A stretch of 64,000 nucleotides of DNA from positions 123,722,564-123,786,563 of the forward strand of contig CM059971.1 in the NCBI GenBank assembly GCA_030490835.1, written 5' to 3'. The notes beneath the pieces were generated by a model. That model made no database searches. It was given only the letters and a program-made list of their open reading frames with translations, and was not told the DNA's origin. This stretch comes from Annona cherimola. Taxonomy: Eukaryota; Streptophyta; Magnoliopsida; Magnoliales; Annonaceae. Made by a program: the position numbers and the translations under genes. Positions 36,240-52,278 of the stretch are shown here, piece by piece (position 1 is the stretch's first letter; each line of letters begins with the position of its first letter).

Positions 36240-37000
36240 TTGGAATCTCAATACATACACATGGTTAAAGCCTTTGTTGTTATTTATTTTCTTTATTTTT
36301 ATGTTAGGTTATATTTAATCTTTATATATACCAAAATATATATTTTTATAATTTTAAAAATCACTAGTATTCATCCTTATTTTATGAGCGTAAAACTATT
36401 GATTTTTGAAATTAGAAAAACTATATAAAAATGATGAATTTTTATATGTAAACCGAATACATATGAGGTCATATAAAAAAATTTAAAAAAAAGTTAAAAA
36501 AAAGAAGTTTAAACCATACGTATATATTGACATTTGAAGTTTCAACATATCCATATACATTGGATCGTTGTGAAGCCTCTCAATTTAAATGAGATTAAAC
36601 TCATTAGGAATTTAAGATATGATAAAAACAAAAGTTACGTACATATGTAGATGACCTTCTAATAAAGATAAATAATCATCTTCTCGGATAATGATACAAT
36701 ATGTATACGTGTAGAATGTATAGTTAAAGCCTATGTTGTTATTTCTTTTAATTTCTATTTCTATGTGGTCTATATATAATCTTCATATATATCAAAATTA
36801 TTTTTTTCAATTTATATGTTTTATAATTTCGAAAATGACTACATTTCATCCCCATTTATGACGGTAACACTATTAATTTTTGAAATTATAAAAAAGTAGA
36901 TAAATAAAACATAATAATTTTTTATATATAAACTAAATGCAAACGAGGCCACATAAAAACAAAATAAAATAAAAAGTTCTAAAGAAGTTTAAACTATGGG
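36240..37000. mobile_element. Two tandemly placed copies of an AT-rich inverted-repeat element
   Basis: 36240-36535 and 36710-37000 share TAAAGCCT.TGTTGTTATTT at the left, ACTATTAATTTTTGAAAT in the middle and AAGAAGTTTAAACTAT at the right. The ends are partly complementary. A third, truncated copy lies near 39180-39355 (AACAAAGGCCTCAACCATA). Non-coding. Confidence 0.55.
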
Positions 37001-37262
37001 GCATTTATTTATACCAAAAATATATAGAATTAAAATTTTTGACCTAAAAATTTTTACTTTCATCTACTACTCTATTTTAAATTATTTTTCTTTTTTTCTA
37101 TACAATTACCTCACTTTCAGTTATTTCTACATAACTATCTATATATTTAACTTATCTATTTCAACTTTATTCTTTTTACCTTTCATCATTAACTTTATCA
37201 TATCACATCATTTTTCTATTTTATAAAAACTTTTCATAAAAAATTTTAGTCCCAAAACACAT
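37001..37262. mobile_element. Tourist-like MITE, diverged copy
   Basis: Internal blocks ACTTATCTATTTCAACTTTA and ATATCACATCATTTTTCTAT place it in the 290-bp family. It abuts the element ending at 37000. Confidence 0.45.
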
Positions 37263-37509
37263 TACATAAATATCTATTCCATTTCCATACACACGTATAT
37301 ATGAAGTGTTGCCCAAGTAGAATACGAGGCTACTTTTAAACTTTTTTCTACAATGAATTTTTTAGTTGATTTAGACCATCTTTTAAATTTTGTATAAATA
37401 TTAGATGAAATTGAATAGTTTAAAGGATATAAATTATAATTTTTTTCCACTCACTCGTTTGTTAGTAAACTTTAACAGAAATCCACTGACATTTTTGAAA
37501 TATTTAAGT

Positions 37510-37845
37510 GGTGCATATTGGAGAATGTTTGAATATCGGCTAGAATTTTTATTTCTTAATTTTTTTTATAAAACTCTTAATATAGATGTATTTATTCTAT
37601 AAATTAAATTTTAACATTTTTGGAAATATGTATATATTTTTTAATTTTTAAAATAGAGGGGTTTTAGTACTTTTTAAATGACTAAAAACCCTTATTTTCA
37701 AAAGTAAAAAATATATACAAATTTTCAAAAATAATAAAATTTGATACTTAAGTTAAATACACATCAGGTAGGAGTTTTATAATTTTTTTTAAAAAAATAG
37801 TAAAAAATAAAAAATTTAGCCGGATGCATTGAACTTGCATTGAAA
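37510..37845. mobile_element. AT-rich foldback element, related subfamily
   Basis: The inverted arms AATATAGATGTATTTATTCT and AAGTTAAATACACATCAGGT flank a centre GGGGTTTTAGTACTTTTTAA with its inverse. Similar in layout to the CACCCGGGTGCA family but with different ends. Confidence 0.45.
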
Positions 37846-38264
37846 CAAAAATCGTAGATATTAGGCTATTAGCAACCTTCAACAGCTCATGACAAGAAAA
37901 TCATTTCTAGCTATCATAGATTTTCATAACAGGATAAAAGTTTAACTCGTTCTCTCGCACATGCTTTTTTAAAAAAATTGGTTACAAGTGTTGTGCGACT
38001 TGATGGCAGTAAAGCCAAATATATTTTACTTACAGATACTTTATAGTAGATATGTTGCACAGCCAAATTTTAATTATTTTTCACTGGTAATTAATATAAG
38101 AATGAATGATAAGTATGAAATTTTATTATAAAAAAATGTAAACTTCTGAATAGACTACAAGAAATCGAAAGTTTCGCCGTTATGATGTGGTTCCGAAATT
38201 AAAGCTAAGATTAATTTCCTGCTATAATCTTTTCGAAAACCGTTTGGCTGCTTAATGGCTATGC

Positions 38265-38615
38265 TCACGGACTTGAGAACGGATTCAATTCACTACGGTG
38301 CAAAACCCTATTTTTTAATTTTTTTTTTGTAAGATTGTTAATATTTTTGTGTTTAATTTATAAGCTAAAATTTACTATTTTTGGATATGTGTATTTAGTT
38401 TTTTTGATTTCTTAAAACAAGTTTACTGTAGTCATTTTTAAGTGAATAAAATACCCTTACTTTTAAAAAATAAAAAATAAATATTTATCTATCTTTAAAA
38501 ATTGTAAAATTTAACAAGTAAGTCAAATATACCTAGATTAATAATCTTATAAAAAAATTTCAAAAAATATTAAAAATGAGATTTTGTACTCTTGTGCATT
38601 GAATCAGTTCTCCAC
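38265..38615. mobile_element. Foldback element of the CACCCGGGTGCA family, copy k
   Basis: Left GAGAACGGATTCAATTCAC, right inverse GAGAACTGATTCAATGCAC. Arms are complementary around about 38430. Flanking CACGGACTT and CACAAACTG agree at 6 of 9 positions, weakly supporting an old 9-bp duplication. Confidence 0.62.
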
Positions 38616-39448
38616 AAACTGAGGATTGGATGCGGATAAGATAAAATTTTCTGTTTTTCAGAACAAAATTATATTTACCAAAAAATAACAGCTTATTTTT
38701 CTATTTTACTATTCACTTTTCTTATTATTATTGACGCACAACATCACTTTTTTCCTTCCCCATCCTTAGCACGACCAAGTCATGAACGAACAAATATTTG
38801 GTTGCAAAAGGTGTCTTATATGATTATATTTCTTTGTTATGATAGGTCGTTAATAATTATTATAAGTGACCCAGTAGCTACGTTAAAAATCAGTTTTCTT
38901 CTTTTACGCATCAAAATTAAGTAAAACTAATTAAGTCTTTTTTAATTTTATTTCCCAGGTACGTTAAAGCTAATTATTATTCTTCCTCAAATGAAGATAA
39001 CCTATAAAGATTTAAAAAATTATTATTTTATCATAATTTCAAAAAACAATAGTTATTTATGATTTATTTTTTTACAATATTTTTTTGTTACAATTCATCC
39101 CAATTCACCTTACATTGTTCATATTATATTTTTATACAATAGATACTGACCAACATACATCAATAGAGAAGGAGAAAATTCGATAGCTTCATACTCTTGA
39201 ATTGGGATGAAAACTAGTAATTTTAAATATTATAAAAATATACAAAAATAAAAGTAATAAGTTTTATTATATTAAGGATTGCATCTAGACTTATATAAAA
39301 ATGAAAAAAAAAATACAACAAAGGCCTCAACCATATGCATGTATAAAGATTTCAACATATATAATATCATTACCCATTCTACTTTGGGATGTTTGACAAC
39401 ATTCATTGGATGGAGGGACCAATATGATTTTTCTTTTAAAATAATTCT
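38616..39448. other. Intergenic, AT-rich, no gene supported
   Basis: Apart from the truncated inverted-repeat element near 39180-39355, I see nothing with defined ends here. Confidence 0.35.
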
Positions 39449-39460
39449 ATTCACAATATT

Positions 39461-39604
39461 CTAACAGCTTACCCTCTTAATACAAAATGGAAGACATAAG
39501 CTCTGTCAATAAATAAGAGATAAATGCTCCCTCTCTTAGTTAGAACCCGGGTCAATTAGCACGTCAGATAAATTGCCATATAGCTGAGCTATGCCCCTGT
39601 ACCC
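39461..39604 (-). mobile_element. tRNA-derived SINE, 144 bp
   Basis: Read on the minus strand it begins GGGTACAGGGGCATAGCTCA, with a polymerase III A box (TAGCTCAGCTATATGG) and a B box in CCCGGGTTCTAAC about 40 bases later, then a short unrelated tail. A perfect 12-bp duplication ATTCACAATATT flanks it (39449-39460 and 39605-39616), which is the mark of LINE-assisted retroposition. A related, older copy is at 47580-47707. Confidence 0.85.
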
Positions 39605-39616
39605 ATTCACAATATT

Positions 39617-40780
39617 TTTTATTGTATAATAATATAAATTTTATTATTTTCTCTACTGCTTTTTTCTATTATGCGTTGAAGTTTTATTTTTAAATACACA
39701 GCAATTTCACATCATCCAAATCTAATTGCATTTAGAATTAAGAAATCAGATTACATAAATGTTTTTGAAGAAACAATAAATTAACATGAACTTCCCCTAC
39801 AAAAATTTTATAAATCAGGACCGGCCTTAAAGATTTGGCATTTTTCTTACAAACACCCCATAGTAAGGAGAAATTTTTTTTTCAAAAAAAAAAACCACTT
39901 TCAGGAGAAAAATTGTAAAATCCTTATTTAGGAGGACTAAATTGAAAAATGCACCCACGAGGGAAGAAAGAATGGAAGTCCGGCCTGCTATATAACAGTT
40001 TCCCGAGTTACCACTGGGCTAACTGCCAGGTGCGAAGCTCGTAAAAGTTTATAAATCTTTTTATATCAACTTACATAAAGAAAAGACAAAAACTTTTCAC
40101 ATGCCAACCAGGCAAAATGCCCACAAAGGGCAAAGTGATCACCTCAGCCCAACGAAGGGCTGCTGCGGAATGCCCCCGACCAACCGACAGGTACCGGTTG
40201 GCAGCTTATTATTATTATTATTATATATCTTTGAGCCGTATGGTTGCTGGCGAATTTTTTCCCTGATAATTATTAATAGTGACTTGGTAAGTAGCTAGCC
40301 AGGCGCGTCGGTGGTCTCGCCTTAAAAGACATTGTTAACTGTCACCAACCTCTCTGTCACTTTCAGTGACTTTTGTGTCGACTTTCTGAGTCCTCGCCAG
40401 CCGACTCTCAATATCGTTGAAATATAAACTCGTGGATCATCCCATACAAAATTCTCGATTTTGAATTTTAATCTCTGTCATCGCTATTTGGATCTCTTAG
40501 TGCCTGTTGAAAGGATCTAAAGTGCTTGAATGAGATAAAAAATGGGATGAGAATTTTATTTATCATTAGTAATGAAAAAATTAATTAAACATGAAAAATA
40601 TTTTACTGAAAATTAAGCAAACCGCCCCGAGAATGGAAAATCCATTCCCACAAGCACTCCATTCCGATCATTTGGAACACTCCCTTAGCAACTTTTGGAC
40701 TGGCACATTTTAAACCTAGCTTGGATGAGAATACCTAGATCCACTTCGAAGTTCGAAGTTCGAAGCTTGAAGCTCTAGTT
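39617..40780. other. Intergenic upstream of the eS26 gene
   Basis: AT-rich sequence with a possible tRNA-like SINE head on the minus strand near 39965-40045 (GTTAGCCCAGTGGTAACTC resembles an A box, with no B box). A (TTA)n run lies at about 40206-40223. No gene frame supported. Confidence 0.4.
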
Positions 40781-40783
40781 TTT

Positions 40784-40811
40784 AGCCCAAGATTGTGGGC
40801 CTTCAGGCCCA
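40784..40811 (+). promoter_or_regulatory. Site II cluster (TGGGCY) of the eS26 promoter
   Basis: Three TGGGCC/TGGGCT hexamers on either strand: AGCCCA 40784-40789, TGGGCC 40796-40801 and GGCCCA 40806-40811, about 180-200 bp before the start codon. Site II elements bound by TCP factors are characteristic of plant ribosomal protein and other growth-linked promoters. Confidence 0.75.
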
Positions 40812-40894
40812 ATCTGGGTGCAAAGGAGCCTGCAAAAGAAGATTTTCTTGAGACCCATGAATGAAGGCCACTCGCGGTCCACTTACAAGTCACA

Positions 40895-40903
40895 AAACCC
40901 TAA
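40895..40903 (+). promoter_or_regulatory. Telo-box (AAACCCTAA)
   Basis: An exact AAACCCTAA 84 bp upstream of the eS26 exon 1 codon. Together with site II motifs it is the usual arrangement in plant ribosomal protein genes. A GA run at 40940-40959, probably in the 5' leader, follows. Confidence 0.75.
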
Positions 40904-40986
40904 GTATAAGATTTCCCCACCTCTGCAGAAATTCCCGCAGCTCAGAGAGAGAGAGAGAGAATTCATATCTCGCTCGGAGGTCGAAA

Positions 40987-46044
<5,058 letters not shown>

Positions 46045-46388
46045 TGAGACTTTCCAATCAGTGCTATTTAACTTGATATTAGTTTTTGTTGTCATTTACA
46101 TTGTGGAATTTTTGTTGGTTGTTTGCTGTGTTCGAATTCTGGATTTCAGTGGTTTCAACATCGTTGGTAAAGATATTTTTTTTGTTGGTTTGAAATGATT
46201 TGATTTTCTCTTTACTTTTACAGTTGATCCGAATTAGTGCGTCAAAGTTATGAGAAAAAAGCCTAATCATTTATCACATAAGGCGCGAAGGCTTTGTAAT
46301 ATCTATACAGATTTGATAATTATGCATTTTTGTCATCTAATGCGTCGAGCCTCTGCATCTGACGATGAGAATGGATGTCAAAGACGGA

Positions 46389-47147
46389 GGGTGCGTTTGG
46401 TTCAGGGTGTTAATGAATCGGATTGTATGGGTTAAAGTTTAATTTTAATCCTAATTCATTTAAAATATTTCAATCCTAATTTATTTGTTAATTCATTTAA
46501 ATTTTTTTAACTTTAATCTATTTACAATCCATTTAATAAACGGATTGATAGGTTGTTAATGGGTTGTATAGTAAATGACTTAAAGGTTTAGATTTTATAG
46601 AAGATGATTTCGTAGGGAGAGCCAAGAGAATGCTTTTGGTGAAGGGAAATGTAAATAAGATAGTAACACAAAAATAGAATTTGAGTAGCAGTGAAAAAGT
46701 GAAAATTAAGTGACGAGAGGAAGACTGGATTAAACAGGTTGATGGGTTATAAATTTTAAATCTTAATCCATTTATTTAATTAAATGGTAGAACAGGTTGT
46801 GGATCATAGTTTATTTATTTAAAAATTTCAACTTAAATTTATTTATAAATAGGTTGATCATAACCATTAACATTCCTAGTTTGGTTAGGCTAAAAAAATA
46901 TCAACAAAAACTTTTCAATTAAAATTTTTTCACTTTTCATAAATAATTATTTTTAATTATTTTTTTAATATTTTCCTATGCAAATTATTCTGTTTTTCAA
47001 TCATTTTTCCACAATTATCAATACAACTAACCTATTTATTTTAACTTTATTTTTTTATATACTTTATCATTACCCCTATCATATAATATTATTTTCTATC
47101 AATTTAACAATTTTTACCCTAAAAAATTTTACCCCAACCAAACACCC
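46389..47147. mobile_element. Tourist-like MITE split by a hAT-like element
   Basis: It starts GGGTGCGTTTGGTT and ends AACCAAACACCC, with the standard internal blocks of the 290-bp family in 46887-47147. After the first terminal bases it is interrupted by the hAT-like element 46403-46878. TTA follows the right end; the left duplicate is not preserved. Confidence 0.65.
46403..46878. mobile_element. Non-autonomous hAT-like element, 476 bp, nested in a MITE
   Basis: It starts CAGGGTGTTAATGAATCGG and ends ATAACCATTAACATTCCTA. A perfect 8-bp duplication GTTTGGTT flanks it (46395-46402 and 46879-46886). The target is the terminal repeat of a Tourist-like MITE. No coding sequence. Confidence 0.85.
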
Positions 47148-47315
47148 TTAAATCTCGATGTGTCGCCTAAGCATATGCATAAGGTGTTCCATCCGCATCT
47201 TTGTTCCTAATTTTTTTTTTAAAAAAAAAAATTATATTCACAATTCATCTTAAATTGCATTTATTTTATCTTGTTTAATTGATTTTTACTCTTAAGCAGT
47301 AGAAGATTACACTTC

Positions 47316-47571
47316 GAGAGTGTATTTGGAAATATATAAAACTTTTGATAAATAGTTTTGAAGAGTAAAAGTTGTCAAATGATGTGATATGATAGGAGTA
47401 ATGATGAGGAATAAATGAGATAAAGTTAAAATAGATAGGTTAGTTGTGTAGAAATGATTGAAAAGTAGGGTAGTTGTATAAAAAACTGTGAAAAAATAAT
47501 TAAAAATATAGTAGTTGTGAAGAGTGAAAAGTTTTAACTTTTGACATTTTCTGTACATTGCCAAACACACC
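47316..47571. mobile_element. Tourist-like MITE, reverse orientation
   Basis: Left GAGTGTATTTGGAAAT, right GCCAAACACACC. Internal GATGTGATATGATAGGAGTA and AGATAGGTTAGTTGTGTAGA are the family blocks on the opposite strand. A SINE is inserted directly beside its right end. Confidence 0.7.
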
Positions 47572-47579
47572 CCTAATAT

Positions 47580-47707
47580 AAATGATAGACGCAAAAGCTT
47601 CTCGGATAAATGGGAGACAAATGCGCCCTCTCTTCCGACTTGAACCTTGGTCTGTTGGCCTTGTTCCTAATGATTTTGGCATCATTATGCACGATGCACT
47701 TACGCTG
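47580..47707 (-). mobile_element. tRNA-derived SINE, older copy
   Basis: On the minus strand it carries a B box GGTTCAAGTCGG and the same tail block (GAGAGGGCGCATTTGTCTCC) as the SINE at 39461-39604. CTAATAT flanks it at 47573-47579 and 47708-47714. The A box region is diverged. Confidence 0.6.
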
Positions 47708-47781
47708 CTAATATTGTTTCTTAAACAGCATCTGGTGCAACCCATTTTTAAATATTTGTTTGCCAAAGTTAAAACTAAGTG

Positions 47782-47945
47782 ACCATGGCTTTAGCTTAAT
47801 GGTAGTACATGGGCCTAACTTTTTAAAACCTAAGGTTCCAAGTACTGTAACAGCTTTTCATCAAAAAAAAAAAAATTCCTGTAACAGCTAGATCCAAGGC
47901 CGTAGACCTTGTGACCTTATCAAAAAAATAATAATAATAATAAAG
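47782..47945 (+). mobile_element. tRNA-like SINE with doubled 3' part
   Basis: Plus strand: A box TTTAGCTTAATGGTAGTACA, B box-like AAGGTTCCAAGTACTG, then an A tract. A second partial unit beginning CCTGTAACAGCTAGATCC follows, ending in A7 and (ATA)n. CTGTAACAGCT occurs in both units, suggesting a dimeric element. Confidence 0.55.
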
Positions 47946-48749
47946 GAAAAAAAGAGCTAAAACCAACTTGGCCTGGAATTCTTTTTCTACATTTTGCTTT
48001 GTAGTGCGTCTTCAAAATCTCATGTTTTTAGACGTTTTATATATTCGTTCTTGAACTTTGGCAAGATTCTATAGTTGTGTATTCACTCTGAAATGGTATT
48101 AGAGTGTCCTTGTTTACATAAATTATTTTTTTTCCAATGTCAATCTTGTTCCTCCTGCTTGCCACCCCAACAGTCGTATCAGAACTTAGTACTTCTAAGG
48201 AGCTATAATCCAATCATTTTTCTTTCTAATTACCCTGTTCATTACAACTTTATATTTATCATTTCATATCAAGCTCATAAATCCCAACATATATCTTTCT
48301 CATTTCCAAAATCAACTTCCCAAACATCCCCTGATATTCATTCCAAAATGCGTGACTAGTTGACTAATGCATAGCACTGGAGTATTCTGGCGGGGTTTCA
48401 ATCTTGTATTTGCTGGCCAATTCCCAATGCCAAGACCATCAGAATCTGTATTTGATTAATTGTTTTCAGTTTACGAGACTTTCCTACTTCGGGCATGGGC
48501 AGCGTCTCGCTGGCAATAGATTCGACAAACACAATCCATCGTCCACATTGCTTTTTTTTTTTTTTCCTAAAGAAAAAAAGGAATTCCCAAAACCATGAAG
48601 AAACACAAAGACCAGCAACACAAGCGCAGCTGCAAATGGTTGGCAGAAGAAGAAGAAGAGGATTTCCTATGTTTTTCAGATACTGTTACACAAAAATCGA
48701 GTTTCACAATCTGCCGGACACACCGAAGAGAGGAAAGCGCAATAGGCAA
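47946..48749. other. Intergenic and 3' flank of the small secreted protein gene
   Basis: It contains no supported gene. The stretch 48595-48749 is of balanced composition because it is the 3' untranslated side of the minus-strand gene at 48750-49001. Plus-strand frames across it are shadows. Confidence 0.4.
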
Positions 48750-49001
48750 TCAACAGGAGAAAACCTGTTGGGGCAATCTCCAAGATTCGGCACTGGAGAA
48801 GCACATGTCGTCGACGGCGTCGCTGCGGCACCACGTGCATTTGGCAGTCCTCAAGCACTCCGATCTCGACGCTCTCTCTCTGCAATCGGGCTTTCGACCT
48901 TCGCGGCCTTTGGCGACGCTGCTAGATGCGAGAACAAGGGAAGACGAGAGGAGAAGGGCGAGAAGCATAGCGAGGACAATGGAATCCCTAACCCTAGCCA
49001 T
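48750..49001 (-). CDS. Small secreted cysteine-rich protein, PSI-like spacing
   Basis: A single minus-strand frame gives 83 residues. Residues 1-27 form a clear signal peptide (basic start MARVRDS, hydrophobic core AMLLALLLSSSLVLAS). The mature part has six cysteines at 40, 49, 55, 58, 67 and 83, with SECLRTAKCTWC followed by DDMCF and RLPQQVFSC. The C..C..CxWC arrangement resembles the PSI fold, and I recall similar short uncharacterised proteins in other plants, but no function is known to me. Three disulfides are possible (inference). The frame is open without need for introns, and the ATG is the only one giving the signal peptide. On the other strand a 188-codon frame overlaps it but lacks any domain or signal and is rejected. 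Confidence 0.72.
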   Translation of the reverse strand: MARVRDSIVLAMLLALLLSSSLVLASSSVAKGREGRKPDCRERASRSECLRTAKCTWCRSDAVDDMCFSSAESWRLPQQVFSC

Positions 49002-49354
49002 GGCTGGTCGCGACGAGATCCCGAGTCTTGTCTTTTAGAATTCGCGTGGTGCGCAGGATAAGTGGATGGCCATCTCATAAAAGCGCACCCGTACCGCTGC
49101 ACACGAGGACTCAAAAGAGTCCAGGAAAGAGACTTGGCACTTCCAGCTTTATCAGCAGGTCTTTGGCAAAATAATCCCTGTCACTTCTTTTAATTGTTAA
49201 TTATGCCCTACGAAATAAACTTTGTTTCTAACATTGGCAGATCCTGGATGGGTTGATTATCGTTTTCCATTGTTTTGAAATATATTTAAAAATTAAAGCA
49301 CACTCGACCCATACAATTGCCGCTCTTATTAGCTTCACTCTTTCATTGGGGCAG

Positions 49355-50150
49355 GTGCAAACGGGTTGGGATTAATCCAATTCCAACCCCATTTGGAAAG
49401 TTTTTTCTCTCTATGTAGTATATCATTTCGGTTCAAAGTAAATCCATTCCTGATACTAAATATTGCAAAAGGGTCAAATTCACATTAGTGCTAGGTCAGG
49501 TTTAATTTGATAATACATATTAAAAATATTATACATTAATGGTGTGTTTGGGAAGTGATAAAATTTTTGATAAAAAAGATTTTTGTTGTGAAATTTTTAA
49601 AATAAAAAATGATATAATATAATAGAAGTAATGGCGATGAATAAAAATAATAAAGTTAAAATAGATATTTTAGTTGCATGAATAGTTTTAGAAAAATGAC
49701 TAAAGATATGACAGTTGAATAGGAAGAAGTAAAAAAAATAATTTTAAAATAAGATATATTGATAATGAAAAGTTTAAAATTAAAAAGTTTTTTGAATAAA
49801 CAAACACCCCCATTGTGATATAAGTGTTGAACTTAAACATTAACTACTAAAATATTTAATTAATAAATTAAACTAAAATATGAATTGTCATGATTAAAAT
49901 TAGAAATGAGATATTTAATTTAAAAATTATTGTATTTTGTTATAAAAAAGTTATACATACAATTAGGTTAAGTTATGTTGGGCCAAAACAAAGTTAGTCC
50001 AATCTTAATCTTATTTATAATCAAGTTAAGAATTCTAATCCATTCAAGTATCTTAGTCTCGGATAACTTGTTGTCCAAATTTGGTAAAAGTAGATTAGGT
50101 CAAAGCCAAGCTACAAGTCTATCCAACCCAATTTGCACCCGTATCTAAGC
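49355..50150. mobile_element. Probable hAT-like element with a nested MITE
   Basis: Left CAGGTGCAAACGGGTTGGG and right complement CGGGTGCAAATTGGGTTGG make inverted ends. The interior holds the Tourist-like MITE at 49541-49812. An 8-bp duplication was not found, so the ends are approximate. Confidence 0.5.
49541..49812. mobile_element. Tourist-like MITE, reverse orientation
   Basis: Left GGTGTGTTTGGGAAGTG, right AATAAACAAACACCCCC. Internal GTTAAAATAGATATTTTAGT blocks match the family. It lies inside the element 49355-50150. Confidence 0.62.
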
Positions 50151-50692
50151 TTATTTCAATACTATTTTGAAACTTAAAAGAGGCTCATTTAGTAAGTACT
50201 CAAACTAAGGAAGGGATCTAAATTACAATGAAGTTAAGCTACATGATCTACGTACATGGATCCCCCCATAATGAGTTATCTTTTGACACAATTTAGTGCT
50301 ATCAGCTTCTTAAAGCCAATCTAACCTATTCAATTGGCCGAGCACAATTTCAAGAGCCCAATTTTCCCATTTGTCCAATGTGGGGCCCGGCCCATTTGTA
50401 AAAAAAAAAAAAAAAAAACAAAAACAAAATAGCTACCGCATGTGTACATTTTCATGTGCCCCAGAGTTATTAAAAAGGAGAGAGGGTAACTCACGAACAG
50501 AAGCAATGGGAAGAGAAGAAAAAACAAGGATATAAAGAAAGGAGAAGAAGGAGAGAGAGTTTGCCACCGTCGCCTACGCCGCCGTGCGTGCAACCACTAC
50601 CGGTTGCCAGAGGTAAGGGAGAAAATGGGTTTTGTTGGGTTTTTACAATTTTTGCTCAAATCCTACTAGAAATATAAGGGTCTTACTAAAAC

Positions 50693-51867
50693 TAGTGTTA
50701 TTAAAACCGGACCGGACCGGCCGGTCCAACCGGGAACCGGTCCCCAATCCGGTTCGATAGGATACGGTTCGGTTCAATACATATAAACCGCAGAAACCGT
50801 CGAACCGGCGGATGGACCGCAATATACGGTCGGACCGATTCGACCGGTTCGTTAAAAAAAAAATCAAGCGCATGACACGGCAGAATGCCAGAATCTTGAC
50901 TTTTTTGGAAAATCAAGGGCACGGACCCACCCCTAGTCCCGGGTTTGCGTTTTTAATAATTAATGTGCTGTTTACATAAAGACGGAGGGCTTGCGCGAAT
51001 CCGAAAAAGTTGTCTGATGTTAATATAAATTTTTTTAATAATGTTTGAATAATATATTGTACATAACACTCATTTATATTTGAAAAATTTTATAATATTG
51101 AAGTATAACATTTTATTAGTTTCCGGTTCCCACTTCCCGACTGAAAAATATCCATTCGCTACCCTAAATAAATTCTGTATTTTTGAGAAAATCTTCGTTT
51201 TTATTTATATTTAAAAATATATTTTAACAATGTACGTTTAAATGTCATATAAGACAACTATCAAACCTTCTTGGAAAAGAGACTCAATTAACCTTTGGTA
51301 ATTTTTTATTTTGAAATTTGTACCATTGTTATAAAATGATAAAAGTAAAGTTAGAATAGTTAAAGAAAAAATGATCAGATTATAAGACATATTTGTTTTT
51401 AATAAAAAAATTTCACTCTCCGTAACTACCTTATTATAAAATTATTTCTTAATATTTCTTATATAATTATCATATTTTTAAATTATTTTTACATACCTGT
51501 CCATATAACTAACTTATCTATTTTAACCTTATCCATAAATGCTATTAGATGCTGTTAGATGGCGTTAGATGCTGTTATATGATGTTAGATATTATTAGAC
51601 GCTGTTAGATAAGGTAGATGTCATTAAATCCTATTATCTAGGTTTCAAATTCTGTAATTAAAGTATAAATGACTTTATAAAAGGCTCAGAATCATATTAC
51701 AAGTGTTAAATTAGGATTAACTTATCAATATATTTACTTAAAATTTAAAAATAATTTAATATTTATGACATCATAAATATGTCATGCTGACGTCACCGGT
51801 TCGAACCGGTTCGAACCAGACCAGTTTCTTTACCGGTTCAATCACCGGTTCGGTTCTGACAACATTG
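50693..51867. mobile_element. hAT-like element with ACCGG-rich ends, 1175 bp
   Basis: The left end TAGTGTTATTAAAACCGGAC and complement of the right end CAATGTTGTCAGAACCGAAC are related. Dense ACCGG/CCGGT motifs follow at both ends (50705-50860 and 51795-51860). Flanks ACTAAAAC (50685-50692) and ACTAAAAT (51868-51875) form an 8-bp duplication with one mismatch. No transposase frame. A fragment of a Tourist-like MITE (51395-51535) and a minisatellite lie inside. Confidence 0.65.
51538..51632. repeat. Minisatellite with GCTGTTAGAT units
   Basis: About eight imperfect units of 11-12 bp (GATGCTGTTAGAT, GGCGTTAGAT, GATGTTAGAT and variants) in tandem, inside the element 50693-51867. Confidence 0.8.
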
Positions 51868-52278
51868 ACTAAAATACTTTAGATAAATATGTATGGAAGT
51901 AAAATACATAGATTTGAGTAGTAGATTTAGTTGTTTAGAGATTCAAGAATTGAAATGAGTAAGGTTTTGATTTGTACGCCTAAATATAGATGGAAAACCA
52001 TGAGACTTTTGATAAATTCGTGGATAAAATGATATATTTAGAGCATAAATCATGAAAATAGAAGGCTAAAACCAAGCGTAAGCGTAAAATAAAAAATTCA
52101 AGAGTGGTATACCCGAGTTTTCTTATTCCAAATCATAATATAATAGTTGCAAATACTATTATGATGAGTTAGTTATAGATTAATATGCCTGATATGAGGT
52201 AGAAAGAGAAAAATTAAAATTTCACAACTCGTGGAAATTGGGCAGCCCTAAAAACGTGGGTTAAACATGGGACTTTTA

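Noticed and set aside
39541..39604. Functional tRNA gene
   Set aside because: A and B boxes are present, but no full cloverleaf with a paired acceptor stem can be drawn, and the 12-bp flanking duplication shows it is a SINE.
48495..49061. 188-codon plus-strand reading frame
   Set aside because: It overlaps the minus-strand secreted-protein gene, begins across a poly(T) tract and lacks any domain or plausible composition.
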